Assembly: GCA_947460235.1 (NCBI GenBank)
Contig: CANHGK010000027.1
Coordinates: forward strand, 1 to 32,196
From: Paenibacillaceae bacterium
Lineage (GTDB): Bacteria; Bacillota; Bacilli; Paenibacillales; CANHGK01
DNA: 32,196 bases
Direction of reading: 5' to 3'
Shown here one piece after another: positions 16,087 to 24,346 of this stretch. Positions within the stretch are counted from its first letter, which is position 1. Every line of letters begins with the position of its first letter. Under the pieces are notes generated by a model that had not been told where the DNA came from, made no database searches, and saw only the letters and a program-made list of their open reading frames with translations. A program made the position numbers and the translations under genes.

Positions 16087-16120
16087 AAAAAAATACCAGT
16101 GCTGAACACGCACTGGTATT
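16087..16120 (-). terminator. Rho-independent terminator of the GH13 lipoprotein gene
   Basis: Perfect 11-bp stem AATACCAGTGC (16092-16102) with GCACTGGTATT (16110-16120). The seven-base A-run on the left gives a U-run on the minus strand. Confidence 0.92.
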
Positions 16121-16153
16121 TCGTATGGACCTTCTATTTTTCAGATGATACCT

Positions 16154-17584
16154 CTATTGATTTCGATAAAACAAGCGATACTCCCACGGTTTCAGCTCGT
16201 AGTTTTGTTCGTCTTTCAAGGTGACTTCTTGAGGCTCCGGGAATGTGTGATATTTCCCTTGTTGGGAATGGTATTTGACCGTAACTTTGCTAGGCGCAGA
16301 CGACAAATTGAGCAATATGATCACTTGATTGCCATCTTTTTTGCGCGTATACGCAAGTACTTTCTCATCTGACGTATCGATTGTATCGATATCGCCGCCA
16401 TTTTTCCCGTTCCAAAGTGCAGCATTCTCATGTTTGAAACGAATTAAATCTTGATAAACATTCGTCAAAGACATATCGGTCCAATCAATCTCGTCTTTCT
16501 CAAAAAACTTCAAGCGCTTCGTGAGTGCAGCTTCCTGACCGGAATAGACAAGCGGAATACCTGGAACGGTAAAATATAATGCTGCCATCGCTGGCACGGC
16601 GCCTTCTTTGAAACGTTCAAATTCGCTTCCATTCCAAGAATTTTCATCATGGTTCGTAATAAACTGAAGTGGAATCGTTCCATCCGGATAATTTCGACTC
16701 ATTTTCGAGAAAAAGGAACTAAATGCCATTCCCAATGTTCGCTTTTCCTGTGCGACGTCATCCATCATATGATAGAATTCCCAGCTGTAATTCGCATCAA
16801 ACGCTTTTCGTAACATCTCCATATCGCTATTGTCTTCCGCAAGCATAAACACCGGTTTGATATTATCTAATTCAATTCGAACATCTTTCCAAAACTTAAC
16901 GGGAACGCCTGATGCATGATCTTCACGAAAACCATCCACATCCGCTTCTTTGACCCAAAAAGCCATTGCCTCAATCATCGCTTCAGACATGTCTTCATTT
17001 TTAAAGTTCAAATCCGCAACATCTGTCCAATCTGTGCCTGGTGGATGAATGATTTTACCCGCAGCAGTGCGCGTGTACCATTCTGGATGTTCTTTGATCC
17101 ATGGATTATCCCAGCCGGTATGATTCGCAACCCAGTCCATAATTACATGAAATCCCATATCATGACACTTTTTCACGAGCGCCTTGAACTCGTCCATCGT
17201 CCCAAACTCCGGATTTACTCCTTTGTAATCAGCAACTGAATAATAGGAACCGAGTACACCCTTTCGATTCTCCTTTGAGATCGGATGAATTGGCATGAAC
17301 CAAATAACATCCACACCAAGATCTTTCAATCGTTGCAAATGCGGTTCGAATGCTGCGAACGTGCCCTCATGCGTGTACTGTCTAATATTCACTTCATACA
17401 TAACCGCATTTTTCATCCATTCTGGCAACTGCTTTTCACGTGTCGCTACCCGTTCCTTCTTCGGCGTTGCCGTCGCTTTCGGTTGCACAGAAGGTTGCGC
17501 AGCATCTTGTTTTGGTTGGCAACCAATCAATACCAAACTAAGGAGTAAGATCAAACTTAAATTAAAGACGATTAATTTTTTCAT
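16154..17584 (-). CDS. GH13 alpha-amylase-family lipoprotein
   Basis: The 476-residue product has a lipoprotein signal (MKKLIVFN...LSLVLIGC, lipidated Cys22), then a Gln/Pro/Thr-rich linker to about residue 50 and a GH13 barrel starting EWMKNAVMYEVNIRQYT. Catalytic residues: nucleophile Asp222 in DGFREDHA, acid/base Glu250 in MLAEDN, and Asp313 in FITNHDENSW. A short C-terminal beta-domain ends in the family's PWEYRLF pattern. It should sit on the outer face of the membrane and cut alpha-1,4-glucans or maltodextrins, supplying oligosaccharides that the cytoplasmic alpha-glucosidase could finish. The ribosome site TTAGGAGGTTACA precedes the ATG. A fragment of a second copy lies at 11624-11724. 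Confidence 0.93.
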   Translation of the reverse strand: MKKLIVFNLSLILLLSLVLIGCQPKQDAAQPSVQPKATATPKKERVATREKQLPEWMKNAVMYEVNIRQYTHEGTFAAFEPHLQRLKDLGVDVIWFMPIHPISKENRKGVLGSYYSVADYKGVNPEFGTMDEFKALVKKCHDMGFHVIMDWVANHTGWDNPWIKEHPEWYTRTAAGKIIHPPGTDWTDVADLNFKNEDMSEAMIEAMAFWVKEADVDGFREDHASGVPVKFWKDVRIELDNIKPVFMLAEDNSDMEMLRKAFDANYSWEFYHMMDDVAQEKRTLGMAFSSFFSKMSRNYPDGTIPLQFITNHDENSWNGSEFERFKEGAVPAMAALYFTVPGIPLVYSGQEAALTKRLKFFEKDEIDWTDMSLTNVYQDLIRFKHENAALWNGKNGGDIDTIDTSDEKVLAYTRKKDGNQVIILLNLSSAPSKVTVKYHSQQGKYHTFPEPQEVTLKDEQNYELKPWEYRLFYRNQ

Positions 17585-17708
17585 TGTAACCTCCTAAAGA
17601 TTCCTGTGTATTTAATGGACGAACAACAAATTATGTTTTCTAACTATTTATTTTTGAGTTAACTGTCAAAAATCCTTTAATCCCATTAAAGAAATTCAGC
17701 AATAACAT

Positions 17709-17754
17709 AAAAATCGGTAAACCGTTCCTCATGGAAGGTTTACCGATCATTTTT
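17709..17754. terminator. Terminator of the kinase-alarmone synthetase-MprF-like operon
   Basis: ATCGGTAAACC (17713-17723) pairs with GGTTTACCGAT (17738-17748). There is an A-run on the left and T-run on the right, so it can act in both directions. It lies just beyond the operon's last stop at 17765. Apart from it, 17585-17708 holds only the upstream region of the GH13 lipoprotein gene. Confidence 0.85.
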
Positions 17755-17764
17755 CATACTACTC

Positions 17765-18907
17765 TCAAATTAATTCACAGGATGAAAGCAATACATTGAT
17801 CAATTCCAAATTCAACACAGCTGGAACGGATTGTTTGCCCATTTTCTTCATATTGCGAAGCAACTCCCAAACCCCCTTGGCAAATTGTTGCAGGGCGCCT
17901 TTCACTCTTCTGGCCTTAATCATCACCAACCATACTTGATATAGAGGGATTGATTTTTCGTAAGCAACATAACGTGTCTTCCATTCCGTTGGAGCAAATT
18001 TCTTTTTATAGTGATAAAGCGATTCAAAACAATAATCACTTTTTACATGCTTAAATACAAACTTCATAATTTTTTTCGTCAAATCTCCGTTGTCGTCGCA
18101 AATTCCTGCAAGCGGGACAACCCCAAGACTAAGAAGAGAGACGCCTTCATCTTTCATTTTCATCGCAGCAGTGATGATTGCATGTTCCATCACACCGGGC
18201 ACGGTTTCGCTTTTTTTGCGGCGCATCACATCTAAAAAATAACCACACCGATTCATGAATGGCGAAAACATCAACACCGCATGCACATTTCCAACCTCAT
18301 CAATTGAAACAAAATATCTTCTTTGCAAAGGAGTATCCAAATGTAAATCGCCAAGCGAAAATGTTAATTTCGCTTTTTTATCAGCAAACCATTCTGCGGA
18401 AACGTGATCGATCTTGTCCTCTAAATCATGGTCACGATGCTTACTTGGGTAATATTCAAAAACGGTTAGACCAGCCTTTTCTGACGCACGAATTTTGTTG
18501 CGAAGCTTCAACGTCGCTTTCCCGGTTAGTTCATAATTCCGCAAATCGATAATCGCTTCTTCTCCATATTTAAACATTAATAAACCCGCGTCAGTCATTG
18601 CCTGCGCGGCGTGTTCACTGGTAGAACTAAAACACATTTTCCAACGATTCATTTTGCAAAAACGCTGAAATTCCAGAAGCACACTACTCATTTGTTCTTG
18701 CGAACAAATGGGATCGCCAAGACTAAGTGCAACACGATCAATGACCACATAAGGTATTAGTCCTTGTCCATCTTTACTATAAAACATCAATTTTTCACCA
18801 GACAAAGCCAAATAACATAATGAATCATTCCCATAATGATGTACAAATTTCGCTGCCAAATCTTCATGCAAACCATGCGGAATCTCTTTTCGATTACGCG
18901 TTATCAC
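17765..18907 (-). CDS. DUF2156 / MprF C-terminal-type aminoacyl-lipid synthase domain protein
   Basis: The 380-residue soluble protein corresponds to the catalytic C-terminal half of MprF-type phosphatidylglycerol aminoacyltransferases (tandem GNAT fold). Motifs seen are LSLGDPICS (about 62-70), LRNKIRASEKAG, GYFLDVMRRK, GVMEHAIITAA, LSLGVVPLAG and LYHYKKKFAPTEWKTRYVAY. MprF moves an amino acid from its tRNA to phosphatidylglycerol, lowering surface charge and giving peptide resistance. No membrane flippase half is present, so any modified lipid would stay on the inner leaflet unless another protein flips it. The GTG start overlaps the alarmone synthetase stop (GTGA), so translation is coupled. 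The acceptor and amino acid cannot be told from sequence. Confidence 0.85.
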   Translation of the reverse strand: MITRNRKEIPHGLHEDLAAKFVHHYGNDSLCYLALSGEKLMFYSKDGQGLIPYVVIDRVALSLGDPICSQEQMSSVLLEFQRFCKMNRWKMCFSSTSEHAAQAMTDAGLLMFKYGEEAIIDLRNYELTGKATLKLRNKIRASEKAGLTVFEYYPSKHRDHDLEDKIDHVSAEWFADKKAKLTFSLGDLHLDTPLQRRYFVSIDEVGNVHAVLMFSPFMNRCGYFLDVMRRKKSETVPGVMEHAIITAAMKMKDEGVSLLSLGVVPLAGICDDNGDLTKKIMKFVFKHVKSDYCFESLYHYKKKFAPTEWKTRYVAYEKSIPLYQVWLVMIKARRVKGALQQFAKGVWELLRNMKKMGKQSVPAVLNLELINVLLSSCELI

Positions 18908-19554
18908 GTACGATCCACCTCGTCATTACGAATTTTATTGACTGCTTCATTTAATGAAAGCATGCGTTCATCCAAAATCGATGTAATCTCCGCCGCTTCT
19001 TTAAGTTGTTCTTTTATTTGAAGAGGTACATTTTCATTAAATTTATAGAAAATTTTATGTTCAAGGCTTGCCCAAAAATCCATCGCAATGGTACGGATCT
19101 GAATCTCAACTGGTACATGTTCAACCCGATTCGTCAAAAATACAGGGATCTCAATTAGCATATGCAAACTTCGATAGCCATTTGCTTTCGGATGATTTAC
19201 ATAATCTTTCACTTCAAGGACTGTCACATCATCTTGTGCCGCAAGCATTTGATAAATATTAAAAATATCCGTTGCAAATGAACAAATGACCCGTACGCCT
19301 GCAATATCACGAATGTGTTCATAAGCAGATTGGATGGTCACAGGAACGCCTTTTCGTTTCAATTTATCAAAAATGCTATCCGGGGATTTAATCCGCGACT
19401 TAATATGTTCAATTGGATTGCTGTCATGCATAAATTGAAACTCTTCGTTAATGATCGTTAACTTTGTTTCGACTTCTTTAAGCGCAAAACGATAGGATAG
19501 AAGAAATGCTGCCCAATCACGCATCCACTGCGCTTCAGATTCTGCCTCATACAT
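18904..19554 (-). CDS. Small alarmone synthetase ((p)ppGpp synthetase, RelA/SpoT domain)
   Basis: At about 216 residues it matches single-domain synthetases such as B. subtilis YjbM and YwaC and lacks the hydrolase and TGS domains of long Rel. Motifs are intact: HIKSRIKSPDSIFDKLKRKG, DIAGVRVICSF, VKDYVNHPKANGYRSLHM and VEIQIRTIAMDFWASLEH, including the Tyr that stacks on the guanine and the catalytic Asp and Glu. It should transfer pyrophosphate from ATP to GDP or GTP. The ATG at 19554 is preferred, with GAGGG 6 nt upstream; it overlaps the upstream kinase gene by 8 nt, and the ATG at 19560 is the alternative. It overlaps the downstream DUF2156 gene by 4 nt. Confidence 0.92.
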   Translation of the reverse strand: MYEAESEAQWMRDWAAFLLSYRFALKEVETKLTIINEEFQFMHDSNPIEHIKSRIKSPDSIFDKLKRKGVPVTIQSAYEHIRDIAGVRVICSFATDIFNIYQMLAAQDDVTVLEVKDYVNHPKANGYRSLHMLIEIPVFLTNRVEHVPVEIQIRTIAMDFWASLEHKIFYKFNENVPLQIKEQLKEAAEITSILDERMLSLNEAVNKIRNDEVDRT

Positions 19555-20200
19555 AAACATCCCTCGATCCCTTAAACAATTCACCCAAACTTAGAAAATC
19601 AAGCGCCTTTTCCACATTCTCTTCAATCGATTGTTTCGAATTGTCGAGATGGAGAATTGAACATTCCTGTTCATTCCAGTTGCATTTGAATTCTTGTAAT
19701 CCTTTAATCCGTTTGGAGAACTCATCCCAATTCGCTATTTTCCATGCATCCCGCGGATGATTACGTTGGATGATTCGCTGTTTTTGCAACTCCAAATCGG
19801 ACAGATAGACGTGAATCAACGACACGCTAACTTCTTCTAGCGTTTTACCTGCACGCGCAAGTTGACCAACGATCCAAGTCGGATCAAGCAATTCTTTGCC
19901 GAACGGACCGATCAACATAATATGTTTACCTAGTGCTAGATTTTCAACCGCCACATCCATGGTCGCCACATACTCCATATCGCGACAATGCTGCTGATAA
20001 AATGCAGAATCCCGATCATTAATATCTTGTCCATTCATTTGCAAAATTAGATCGCTATACCGACCTCCAACAGTATCTTTATCCAAAAAAACACAGTCAA
20101 ATTGCTTGACCATTTCCTTGGCAATGGTTGTCTTCCCTGTCCCGCCAGAACCGACAATAAAAATAATTTGCTGTCTTGATTGATGTAAAACTTCTTTCAT
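19547..20200 (-). CDS. P-loop kinase / AAA-family ATP-binding protein of unknown substrate
   Basis: The 217-residue protein starts with a Walker A loop (IIFIVGSGGTGKTTIAKEM, about 12-30), followed by FLDKDTVGGRYSD, a kinase-like second strand, an ML IGPFG segment near residue 95 and a C-terminal arginine-rich lid (QKQRIIQRNHPRDAWKIANW). This resembles the AAA_33 / small-molecule kinase group that also includes zeta-toxin-like and adenylylsulfate-kinase-like enzymes. The substrate is not recognisable. It is the first gene of a three-gene operon with overlapping frames, so its product may act on the same stress signal as the alarmone synthetase. A GGGG ribosome site lies 7 nt before the ATG. 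Confidence 0.8.
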   Translation of the reverse strand: MKEVLHQSRQQIIFIVGSGGTGKTTIAKEMVKQFDCVFLDKDTVGGRYSDLILQMNGQDINDRDSAFYQQHCRDMEYVATMDVAVENLALGKHIMLIGPFGKELLDPTWIVGQLARAGKTLEEVSVSLIHVYLSDLELQKQRIIQRNHPRDAWKIANWDEFSKRIKGLQEFKCNWNEQECSILHLDNSKQSIEENVEKALDFLSLGELFKGSRDVYV

Positions 20201-20375
20201 AAAAACACCCCATTAATTAGCATCGATGCATCTAGATTACCACGTCTCAAAATGGTGTGGCAGATGATTCCGCGTTGTCATTTAAAATGCATTTTAATTG
20301 TGACGACAATTTGACGAGTGCTAAAATGGACGTCTGTTCCTCTTGATATTTTATTACAAAGGTGATAATCTTGGA

Positions 20376-20522
20376 ATGTGTGATTTGGAAAGCGTAATTC
20401 ATGATATCTCTGAGTCTTTCCAAGCAGATAATTTTGACCACTTCCATGCGTTATGGGAGTTGAGGCCATACGGACAGCCGGGTCAAATGCCGATTGGCAA
20501 CTGTAGTTGCCTTATTGATTGA
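20376..20522 (+). CDS. Possible 48-residue small protein
   Basis: ATG at 20376 is preceded by AAAGGTGA with about 10 nt spacing. The product starts MCDLESVIHDISESF, contains an aromatic/acidic middle (DNFDHFHALWELRPYG) and ends in MPIGNCSCLID. A small hairpin TTGAGC-GTAAT-GCTCAA (20519-20535) followed by ATTTT overlaps the stop codon and could end the transcript. A dyad GGCAACT/AGTTGCC (20496-20511) lies inside the 3' end. I do not recognise the sequence. It may be a genuine small protein, a leader peptide or a gene fragment; the minus-strand frames over the same stretch look less protein-like. Confidence 0.3.
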   Translation: MCDLESVIHDISESFQADNFDHFHALWELRPYGQPGQMPIGNCSCLID

Positions 20523-20866
20523 GCGTAATGCTCAAATTTTATAAGTTGGTTACTTTACAACCAGTGCGAACAAAGCACACAACTTGTGAAACAGTCAATA
20601 AGAGTGCTAAAAGTGATTATTTGCTATATAGACTCTGATGCTACCGAGATATCTTGAATAGTTATAAGCTTTCTGCCCGTATGTCTATTGACATGCCCGT
20701 GGAATCATTCACATGACCGTTCCCTAGGAATCGTGTGCTTATTTCATATTGAAGATGACCTCATAACAAGTGTTGTGCGCGGCGATGCGCTAACCCTTGT
20801 TTTTTTGTTTTATAAATCGTTTCTTGGGATTTTTTACAAAATTTGACTTCGTCAGGAGAGTTGATC
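20523..20866 (+). other. Long leader/intergenic region before the polyamine operon
   Basis: The 344 bp hold no convincing ORF. The clear element is a hairpin with T-run at 20765-20806 (listed separately), about 60 bp before the start codon of the dehydrogenase gene. -35-like TTGACA occurs at 20688-20693 but has no good -10 at normal spacing, so I cannot place the promoter. Confidence 0.45.
20765..20806 (+). terminator. Terminator-like hairpin in the leader of the carboxynorspermidine operon
   Basis: AACAAG (20765-20770) pairs with CTTGTT (20796-20801), and an inner GCGC-GGCGAT-GCGC stem (20777-20790) strengthens it; a run of about eight T residues follows. No confident plus-strand gene ends just upstream, so it could be a transcription attenuator for the downstream operon or the end of an unrecognised small RNA. 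Confidence 0.5.
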
Positions 20867-22066
20867 ATGGGTAAAGCACTAATTATCGGTTGTGGCGCCG
20901 TGGCATCTGTTGCCATCCACAAATGCGTCCAAAACCATGAAGTATTTGAAGAAATTTGTATTGCAAGTCGCACGAAATCGAAATGCGATGAATTAAAAGC
21001 CAAATTGGATGGCGGTAAAACAATAATTACGACAGCTCAAATCGATGCAATGGACGTTCCTGCCTTGATCGCTTTGATTAACGAATATAAACCGGACATC
21101 GTTATGAACTTGGCATTGCCATATCAAGACTTGGCAATAATGGATGCATGTCTCGCGACAAAAACAAATTATATGGATACTGCCAACTATGAGCCAGAAG
21201 ATACGGCGAAGTTCGAGTATTCCTGGCAATGGGCATACAAAGAACGTTTCGAAGAAGCAGGCATCACTGCACTTCTCGGCAGCGGCTTTGATCCAGGTGT
21301 AACTGGCGTATTCTCCGCACACGCATTAAAGCACCATTTTGACGAAATTGAATACCTTGATATTCTTGACTGCAACGGCGGCGACCATGGCTATCCATTC
21401 GCAACGAACTTCAATCCAGAAATTAACATTCGTGAAGTTTCCGCAAACGGTCGTTATTTTGAGAATGGTCAATGGATTGAAACGAAACCGATGGAAATTA
21501 AACGCGGGTACAACTTCGAAGACGTTGGTCCGAAAGATATGTACTTGTTATATCATGAAGAACTTGAGTCCTTAGCGAAGAACATTCCTGGCATTAAACG
21601 CATTCGTTTCTTTATGACATTCGGTCAAAGCTATTTGATGCACTTGAAATGCCTTGAGAATGTCGGGATGACGTCGATCGAACCAATTGAATTCGAAGGC
21701 AAAAAAATCATTCCACTTCAATTCTTGAAAGCTGTTTTGCCGGACCCTGCATCTCTCGGACCGCGCACAAAAGGCAAAACGAACATCGGTTGTATTTTCC
21801 GCGGCAAAAAAGACGGCAAAGACAAAACGTATTACGTTTACAATATTTGTGACCACCAAGAGTGCTATCAAGAAGTCGGTTCGCAAGGCGTAGCCTATAC
21901 AACAGGCGTGCCTGCAATGATCGGTGCGATGATGCTGATGACTGGCGAGTGGGACAAAAAAGGCGTATACAATATTGAAGAGTTTAACCCTGACCCATAC
22001 ATGGATGCATTAAACAAATGGGGACTTCCTTGGAAGGAAAGCTTCTCACCGGAGCTTGTGGACTAA
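20867..22066 (+). CDS. Carboxynorspermidine/carboxyspermidine dehydrogenase (saccharopine dehydrogenase family)
   Basis: The 399-residue protein begins with a Rossmann motif (GKALIIGCGAVASVAIHKC) and has family landmarks MNLALPYQDLAIMDACL, YMDTANYE, GSGFDPGVTGVFSAH, DCNGGDHGYPF and a C-terminal GVPAMIGAMMLMTGEW. It makes a carboxylated triamine by NADPH-dependent condensation of aspartate semialdehyde with diaminopropane or putrescine. The next gene removes the carboxyl group, giving norspermidine or spermidine without S-adenosylmethionine decarboxylase. Which diamine is used cannot be read off. The ATG at 20867 is set by AGGAGA 7 nt upstream; an in-frame TTG at 20843 lacks a site. It is followed by nspC after 4 nt. 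Confidence 0.9.
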   Translation: MGKALIIGCGAVASVAIHKCVQNHEVFEEICIASRTKSKCDELKAKLDGGKTIITTAQIDAMDVPALIALINEYKPDIVMNLALPYQDLAIMDACLATKTNYMDTANYEPEDTAKFEYSWQWAYKERFEEAGITALLGSGFDPGVTGVFSAHALKHHFDEIEYLDILDCNGGDHGYPFATNFNPEINIREVSANGRYFENGQWIETKPMEIKRGYNFEDVGPKDMYLLYHEELESLAKNIPGIKRIRFFMTFGQSYLMHLKCLENVGMTSIEPIEFEGKKIIPLQFLKAVLPDPASLGPRTKGKTNIGCIFRGKKDGKDKTYYVYNICDHQECYQEVGSQGVAYTTGVPAMIGAMMLMTGEWDKKGVYNIEEFNPDPYMDALNKWGLPWKESFSPELVD

Positions 22067-22070
22067 CGAG

Positions 22071-23252
22071 ATGAAATTCGAACAACTCCCTACACCTTGT
22101 TATGTTGTCGACGAAGGTTTGGTCGAAAAAAACTTAAAAATCCTGAACGGCTTGATGAAGCGCACCGGATGCAAGATTGTGTTGGCCCAAAAAGCGTTCT
22201 CCATGTTTACGTTGTATCCGCTGATCGCTCAATATTTGGACGGCACGACGGCGAGCGGTTTATACGAAGCACGACTTGCACATGAAGAAATGAGTGGAAA
22301 AGAAAACCATGTATTTTCTCCTGCATATCGTGAAGACGAAATCGATGAAATCGTAAGCATGTGTGATCATATTATTTTCAACTCCTTCTCTCAATTAGAG
22401 AAGTACAAAAATAAAGTGCTCAGAGCCAGTAAGCATATTGGTTTGCGCATCAATCCTGAGTGTTCTACGCAAGAAGGTCATGCGATTTACGATCCTTGCG
22501 CACCAGGCTCACGTTTTGGTGTTACAATGGCGAATTTCCGTCCGGAATTAATGGATGGCGTGTCCGGGTTGCATTTCCACACACATTGCCAACAAAACTC
22601 AGATGCACTTGAAACCACTTTATATGCAGTCATTGAAAAATTCGGTCCATGGCTCTCGCAAATGGAATGGATTAACTTCGGCGGTGGTCACCACATTACA
22701 CGCGAAGATTATGACATTGCTCGCTTAGAGAAATGCATTAATTTGATGCAGGACAAATACGGTTTGCAAGTGTACTTGGAACCTGGAGAAGCTGTTGCAT
22801 TGAATGCTGGTTATCTTGTAACAAGCGTATTGGATACCGTTCAAAATGGCATCGATATTGCCATCCTTGATACATCCGCTACGTGCCATATGCCAGATGT
22901 TCTTGAAATGCCTTACCGACCACCATTATTCGGTTCCGGTGAAGTTGGAGAAAAGCCTTATTTATACCGTTTAGGCGGACAAACCTGCCTAGCTGGTGAT
23001 GTGATCGGCGATTACTCATTTGATCATCCACTGACATGTGGTGACCGTCTCGTATTCGGAGACATGGCCATCTATTCGATGGTCAAAAATACAACATTCA
23101 ACGGCATGGCACTCCCTGCAATTGCAATCAAAGAAAAAAACGGCGACTGCCGTGTTGTGCGTGAATTTGGTTACGAAGATTTCAAAATGCGTTTGGCACA
23201 TCAAACGATCCCTACTCAAAAACGCGTATTGGCCACATCAATTCAAAACTAA
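22071..23252 (+). CDS. nspC: Carboxynorspermidine decarboxylase (PLP-dependent, alanine-racemase fold)
   Basis: The 393-residue enzyme has the PLP lysine in VLAQKAFSMF (Lys41), the HFHTHCQQ segment, a phosphate-binding glycine loop INFGGGHHIT, EPGEAV, DTSATCHMPDVLEMPYRP and the active-site cysteine motif QTCLAGDVIGDYSF, all typical of NspC. It decarboxylates carboxynorspermidine and/or carboxyspermidine made by the dehydrogenase encoded just upstream. The ATG at 22071 begins 4 nt after the preceding stop; only a distant GGAG (22051-22054) and CGAG are available, so translation is probably coupled. A frame extension to 22056 exists but the family begins near KFEQLPTPCYV. Confidence 0.93.
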   Translation: MKFEQLPTPCYVVDEGLVEKNLKILNGLMKRTGCKIVLAQKAFSMFTLYPLIAQYLDGTTASGLYEARLAHEEMSGKENHVFSPAYREDEIDEIVSMCDHIIFNSFSQLEKYKNKVLRASKHIGLRINPECSTQEGHAIYDPCAPGSRFGVTMANFRPELMDGVSGLHFHTHCQQNSDALETTLYAVIEKFGPWLSQMEWINFGGGHHITREDYDIARLEKCINLMQDKYGLQVYLEPGEAVALNAGYLVTSVLDTVQNGIDIAILDTSATCHMPDVLEMPYRPPLFGSGEVGEKPYLYRLGGQTCLAGDVIGDYSFDHPLTCGDRLVFGDMAIYSMVKNTTFNGMALPAIAIKEKNGDCRVVREFGYEDFKMRLAHQTIPTQKRVLATSIQN

Positions 23253-23258
23253 CGCTCA

Positions 23259-23310
23259 TAAAAAAGACCATGATTTCGCATCGACTGCGAAATCATGGTC
23301 TTTGTTTTGT
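23259..23310. terminator. Bidirectional terminator after nspC
   Basis: Perfect 18-bp stem AAAGACCATGATTTCGCA (23263-23280) with TGCGAAATCATGGTCTTT (23286-23303), followed by GTTTTG. An A-run on the left also gives a minus-strand U-run, so it may end the gene at 23399 as well. Confidence 0.93.
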
Positions 23311-23398
23311 AAACAATACGTTGCATCGTCGATCGGTTGCCACTAGATCACAATGCGAGTTAGTTGTTCGACTAGACTAGCCTTTACGATCGATACGA

Positions 23399-24205
23399 TT
23401 AATTACTAGGATTAGAAAATTGATTCATTAAAGATATGCCATCGCTAGTAAAACCTTTTTCATATTTCTTCACTTTCAATAGAGCCTTTTCCATCTGTGA
23501 GAAAAACTTACTAGGATTCTCCTTAATCACATTCAATGAACCGCGAATCGAAACTAATGTATCGATGGAATCATTCAAAAAGTTACCAAAAAAGAAACGT
23601 TCCATTCCTTTTTCTTTGATCCCTTTCACGAATAATGCTGCTAAATCAAACATCTTTTTCCCTTCCACATTTGAACTATTCAACTTTTTCCATGCAGTCA
23701 CAAGTGTAGCCACATCTTTTACTTCTTTCGATGTTTCCAACGATTTTATTTTGACGCGCAACTGCTTAAACATTTTGATCGCATCAGAAATCTCTTTATT
23801 GCTTTGTGAAATATATACTGAACGTTGTTTTTTCTTCATCGCTTTCACACGTTTCGTATCTTTTCCTGAAAATAAATTATCAATTCCTTTGGATTGAAGC
23901 GAATCCACACCTTGGAAGACATTTCCGACATTTGTACCAAATCCATTGAAATCATCCGCAAGTTTAAGCAACAAGGTAACGATTTCCTGAGTGTTTGGAT
24001 CTGGTGTTACGGAAGGACTAATCACATCAACTGATGGGATCGGTGAAACGGTTGGTTCTGGAGTTGATGTAGCAACGACTTCGATCGTTGGTGTTGGTGT
24101 TGCATTGATTGGATCTCCTTCAGCAAATGCGAATGATGCAACTCCGCTAGAAATCATAGAAAAACTCAACATCATAATGACTAATTTCTTCTTTAAATTT
24201 CGCAT
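23399..24205 (-). CDS. Secreted protein of unknown function with Pro/Thr-rich linker
   Basis: The 268-residue product has a classical signal peptide (MRNLKKKLVIMMLSFSMISS, cleavage near AFAEG), then a Pro/Thr/Val-rich stretch to about residue 70 (TPTPTIEVVATSTPEPTVSP and similar) and a helical, lysine-rich remainder (LLLKLADDFNGFG, KKKQRSVYISQSNKEISDAI, KGIKEKGMERFFFGNF). I recognise no domain, and there are no cysteines or wall-anchor motif after the signal. AAAGGAGCA 5 nt before the ATG supports the start. It appears monocistronic with its own promoter. It is likely released or loosely held at the cell wall, with the linker spanning the wall. Confidence 0.75.
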   Translation of the reverse strand: MRNLKKKLVIMMLSFSMISSGVASFAFAEGDPINATPTPTIEVVATSTPEPTVSPIPSVDVISPSVTPDPNTQEIVTLLLKLADDFNGFGTNVGNVFQGVDSLQSKGIDNLFSGKDTKRVKAMKKKQRSVYISQSNKEISDAIKMFKQLRVKIKSLETSKEVKDVATLVTAWKKLNSSNVEGKKMFDLAALFVKGIKEKGMERFFFGNFLNDSIDTLVSIRGSLNVIKENPSKFFSQMEKALLKVKKYEKGFTSDGISLMNQFSNPSN

Positions 24206-24248
24206 GATTCTGCTCCTTTAATCTGATTTTTTATCTATACGTAACCTA

Positions 24249-24277
24249 ATTAAAAATATACCTTACCTATCTATCAA
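24249..24277 (-). promoter_or_regulatory. Candidate sigma-A promoter of the secreted-protein gene
   Basis: On the minus strand, TTGATA (24277-24272), a 17-bp spacer and TTTAAT (24254-24249), 44 bp upstream of the ATG. Confidence 0.55.
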
Positions 24278-24286
24278 TAACAAATC

Positions 24287-24324
24287 AAAAAAAGATCATC
24301 CGCAGTTCAAACTGCGCAATGACC
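24287..24324 (-). terminator. Rho-independent terminator of the HxlR gene
   Basis: CGCAGT (24301-24306) with ACTGCG (24311-24316) forms the core, extended by GATCAT/ATGACC. A seven-base A-run (24287-24293) gives the minus-strand U-run 23 bp past the stop at 24347. Confidence 0.75.
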
Positions 24325-24346
24325 TTCGCGTTCATTCCATCGTCAA

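Noticed and set aside
15802-16113. 103-codon minus-strand ORF upstream of the ABC operon
   Set aside because: It runs through the selO/DUF1801 relic, promoter and GTG region with no conserved pattern; the relic pieces are not in a common frame.
20247-20469. Minus-strand ORFs of 63-66 codons
   Set aside because: They have no ribosome site and no recognisable composition, and overlap the more plausible plus-strand 48-codon ORF.
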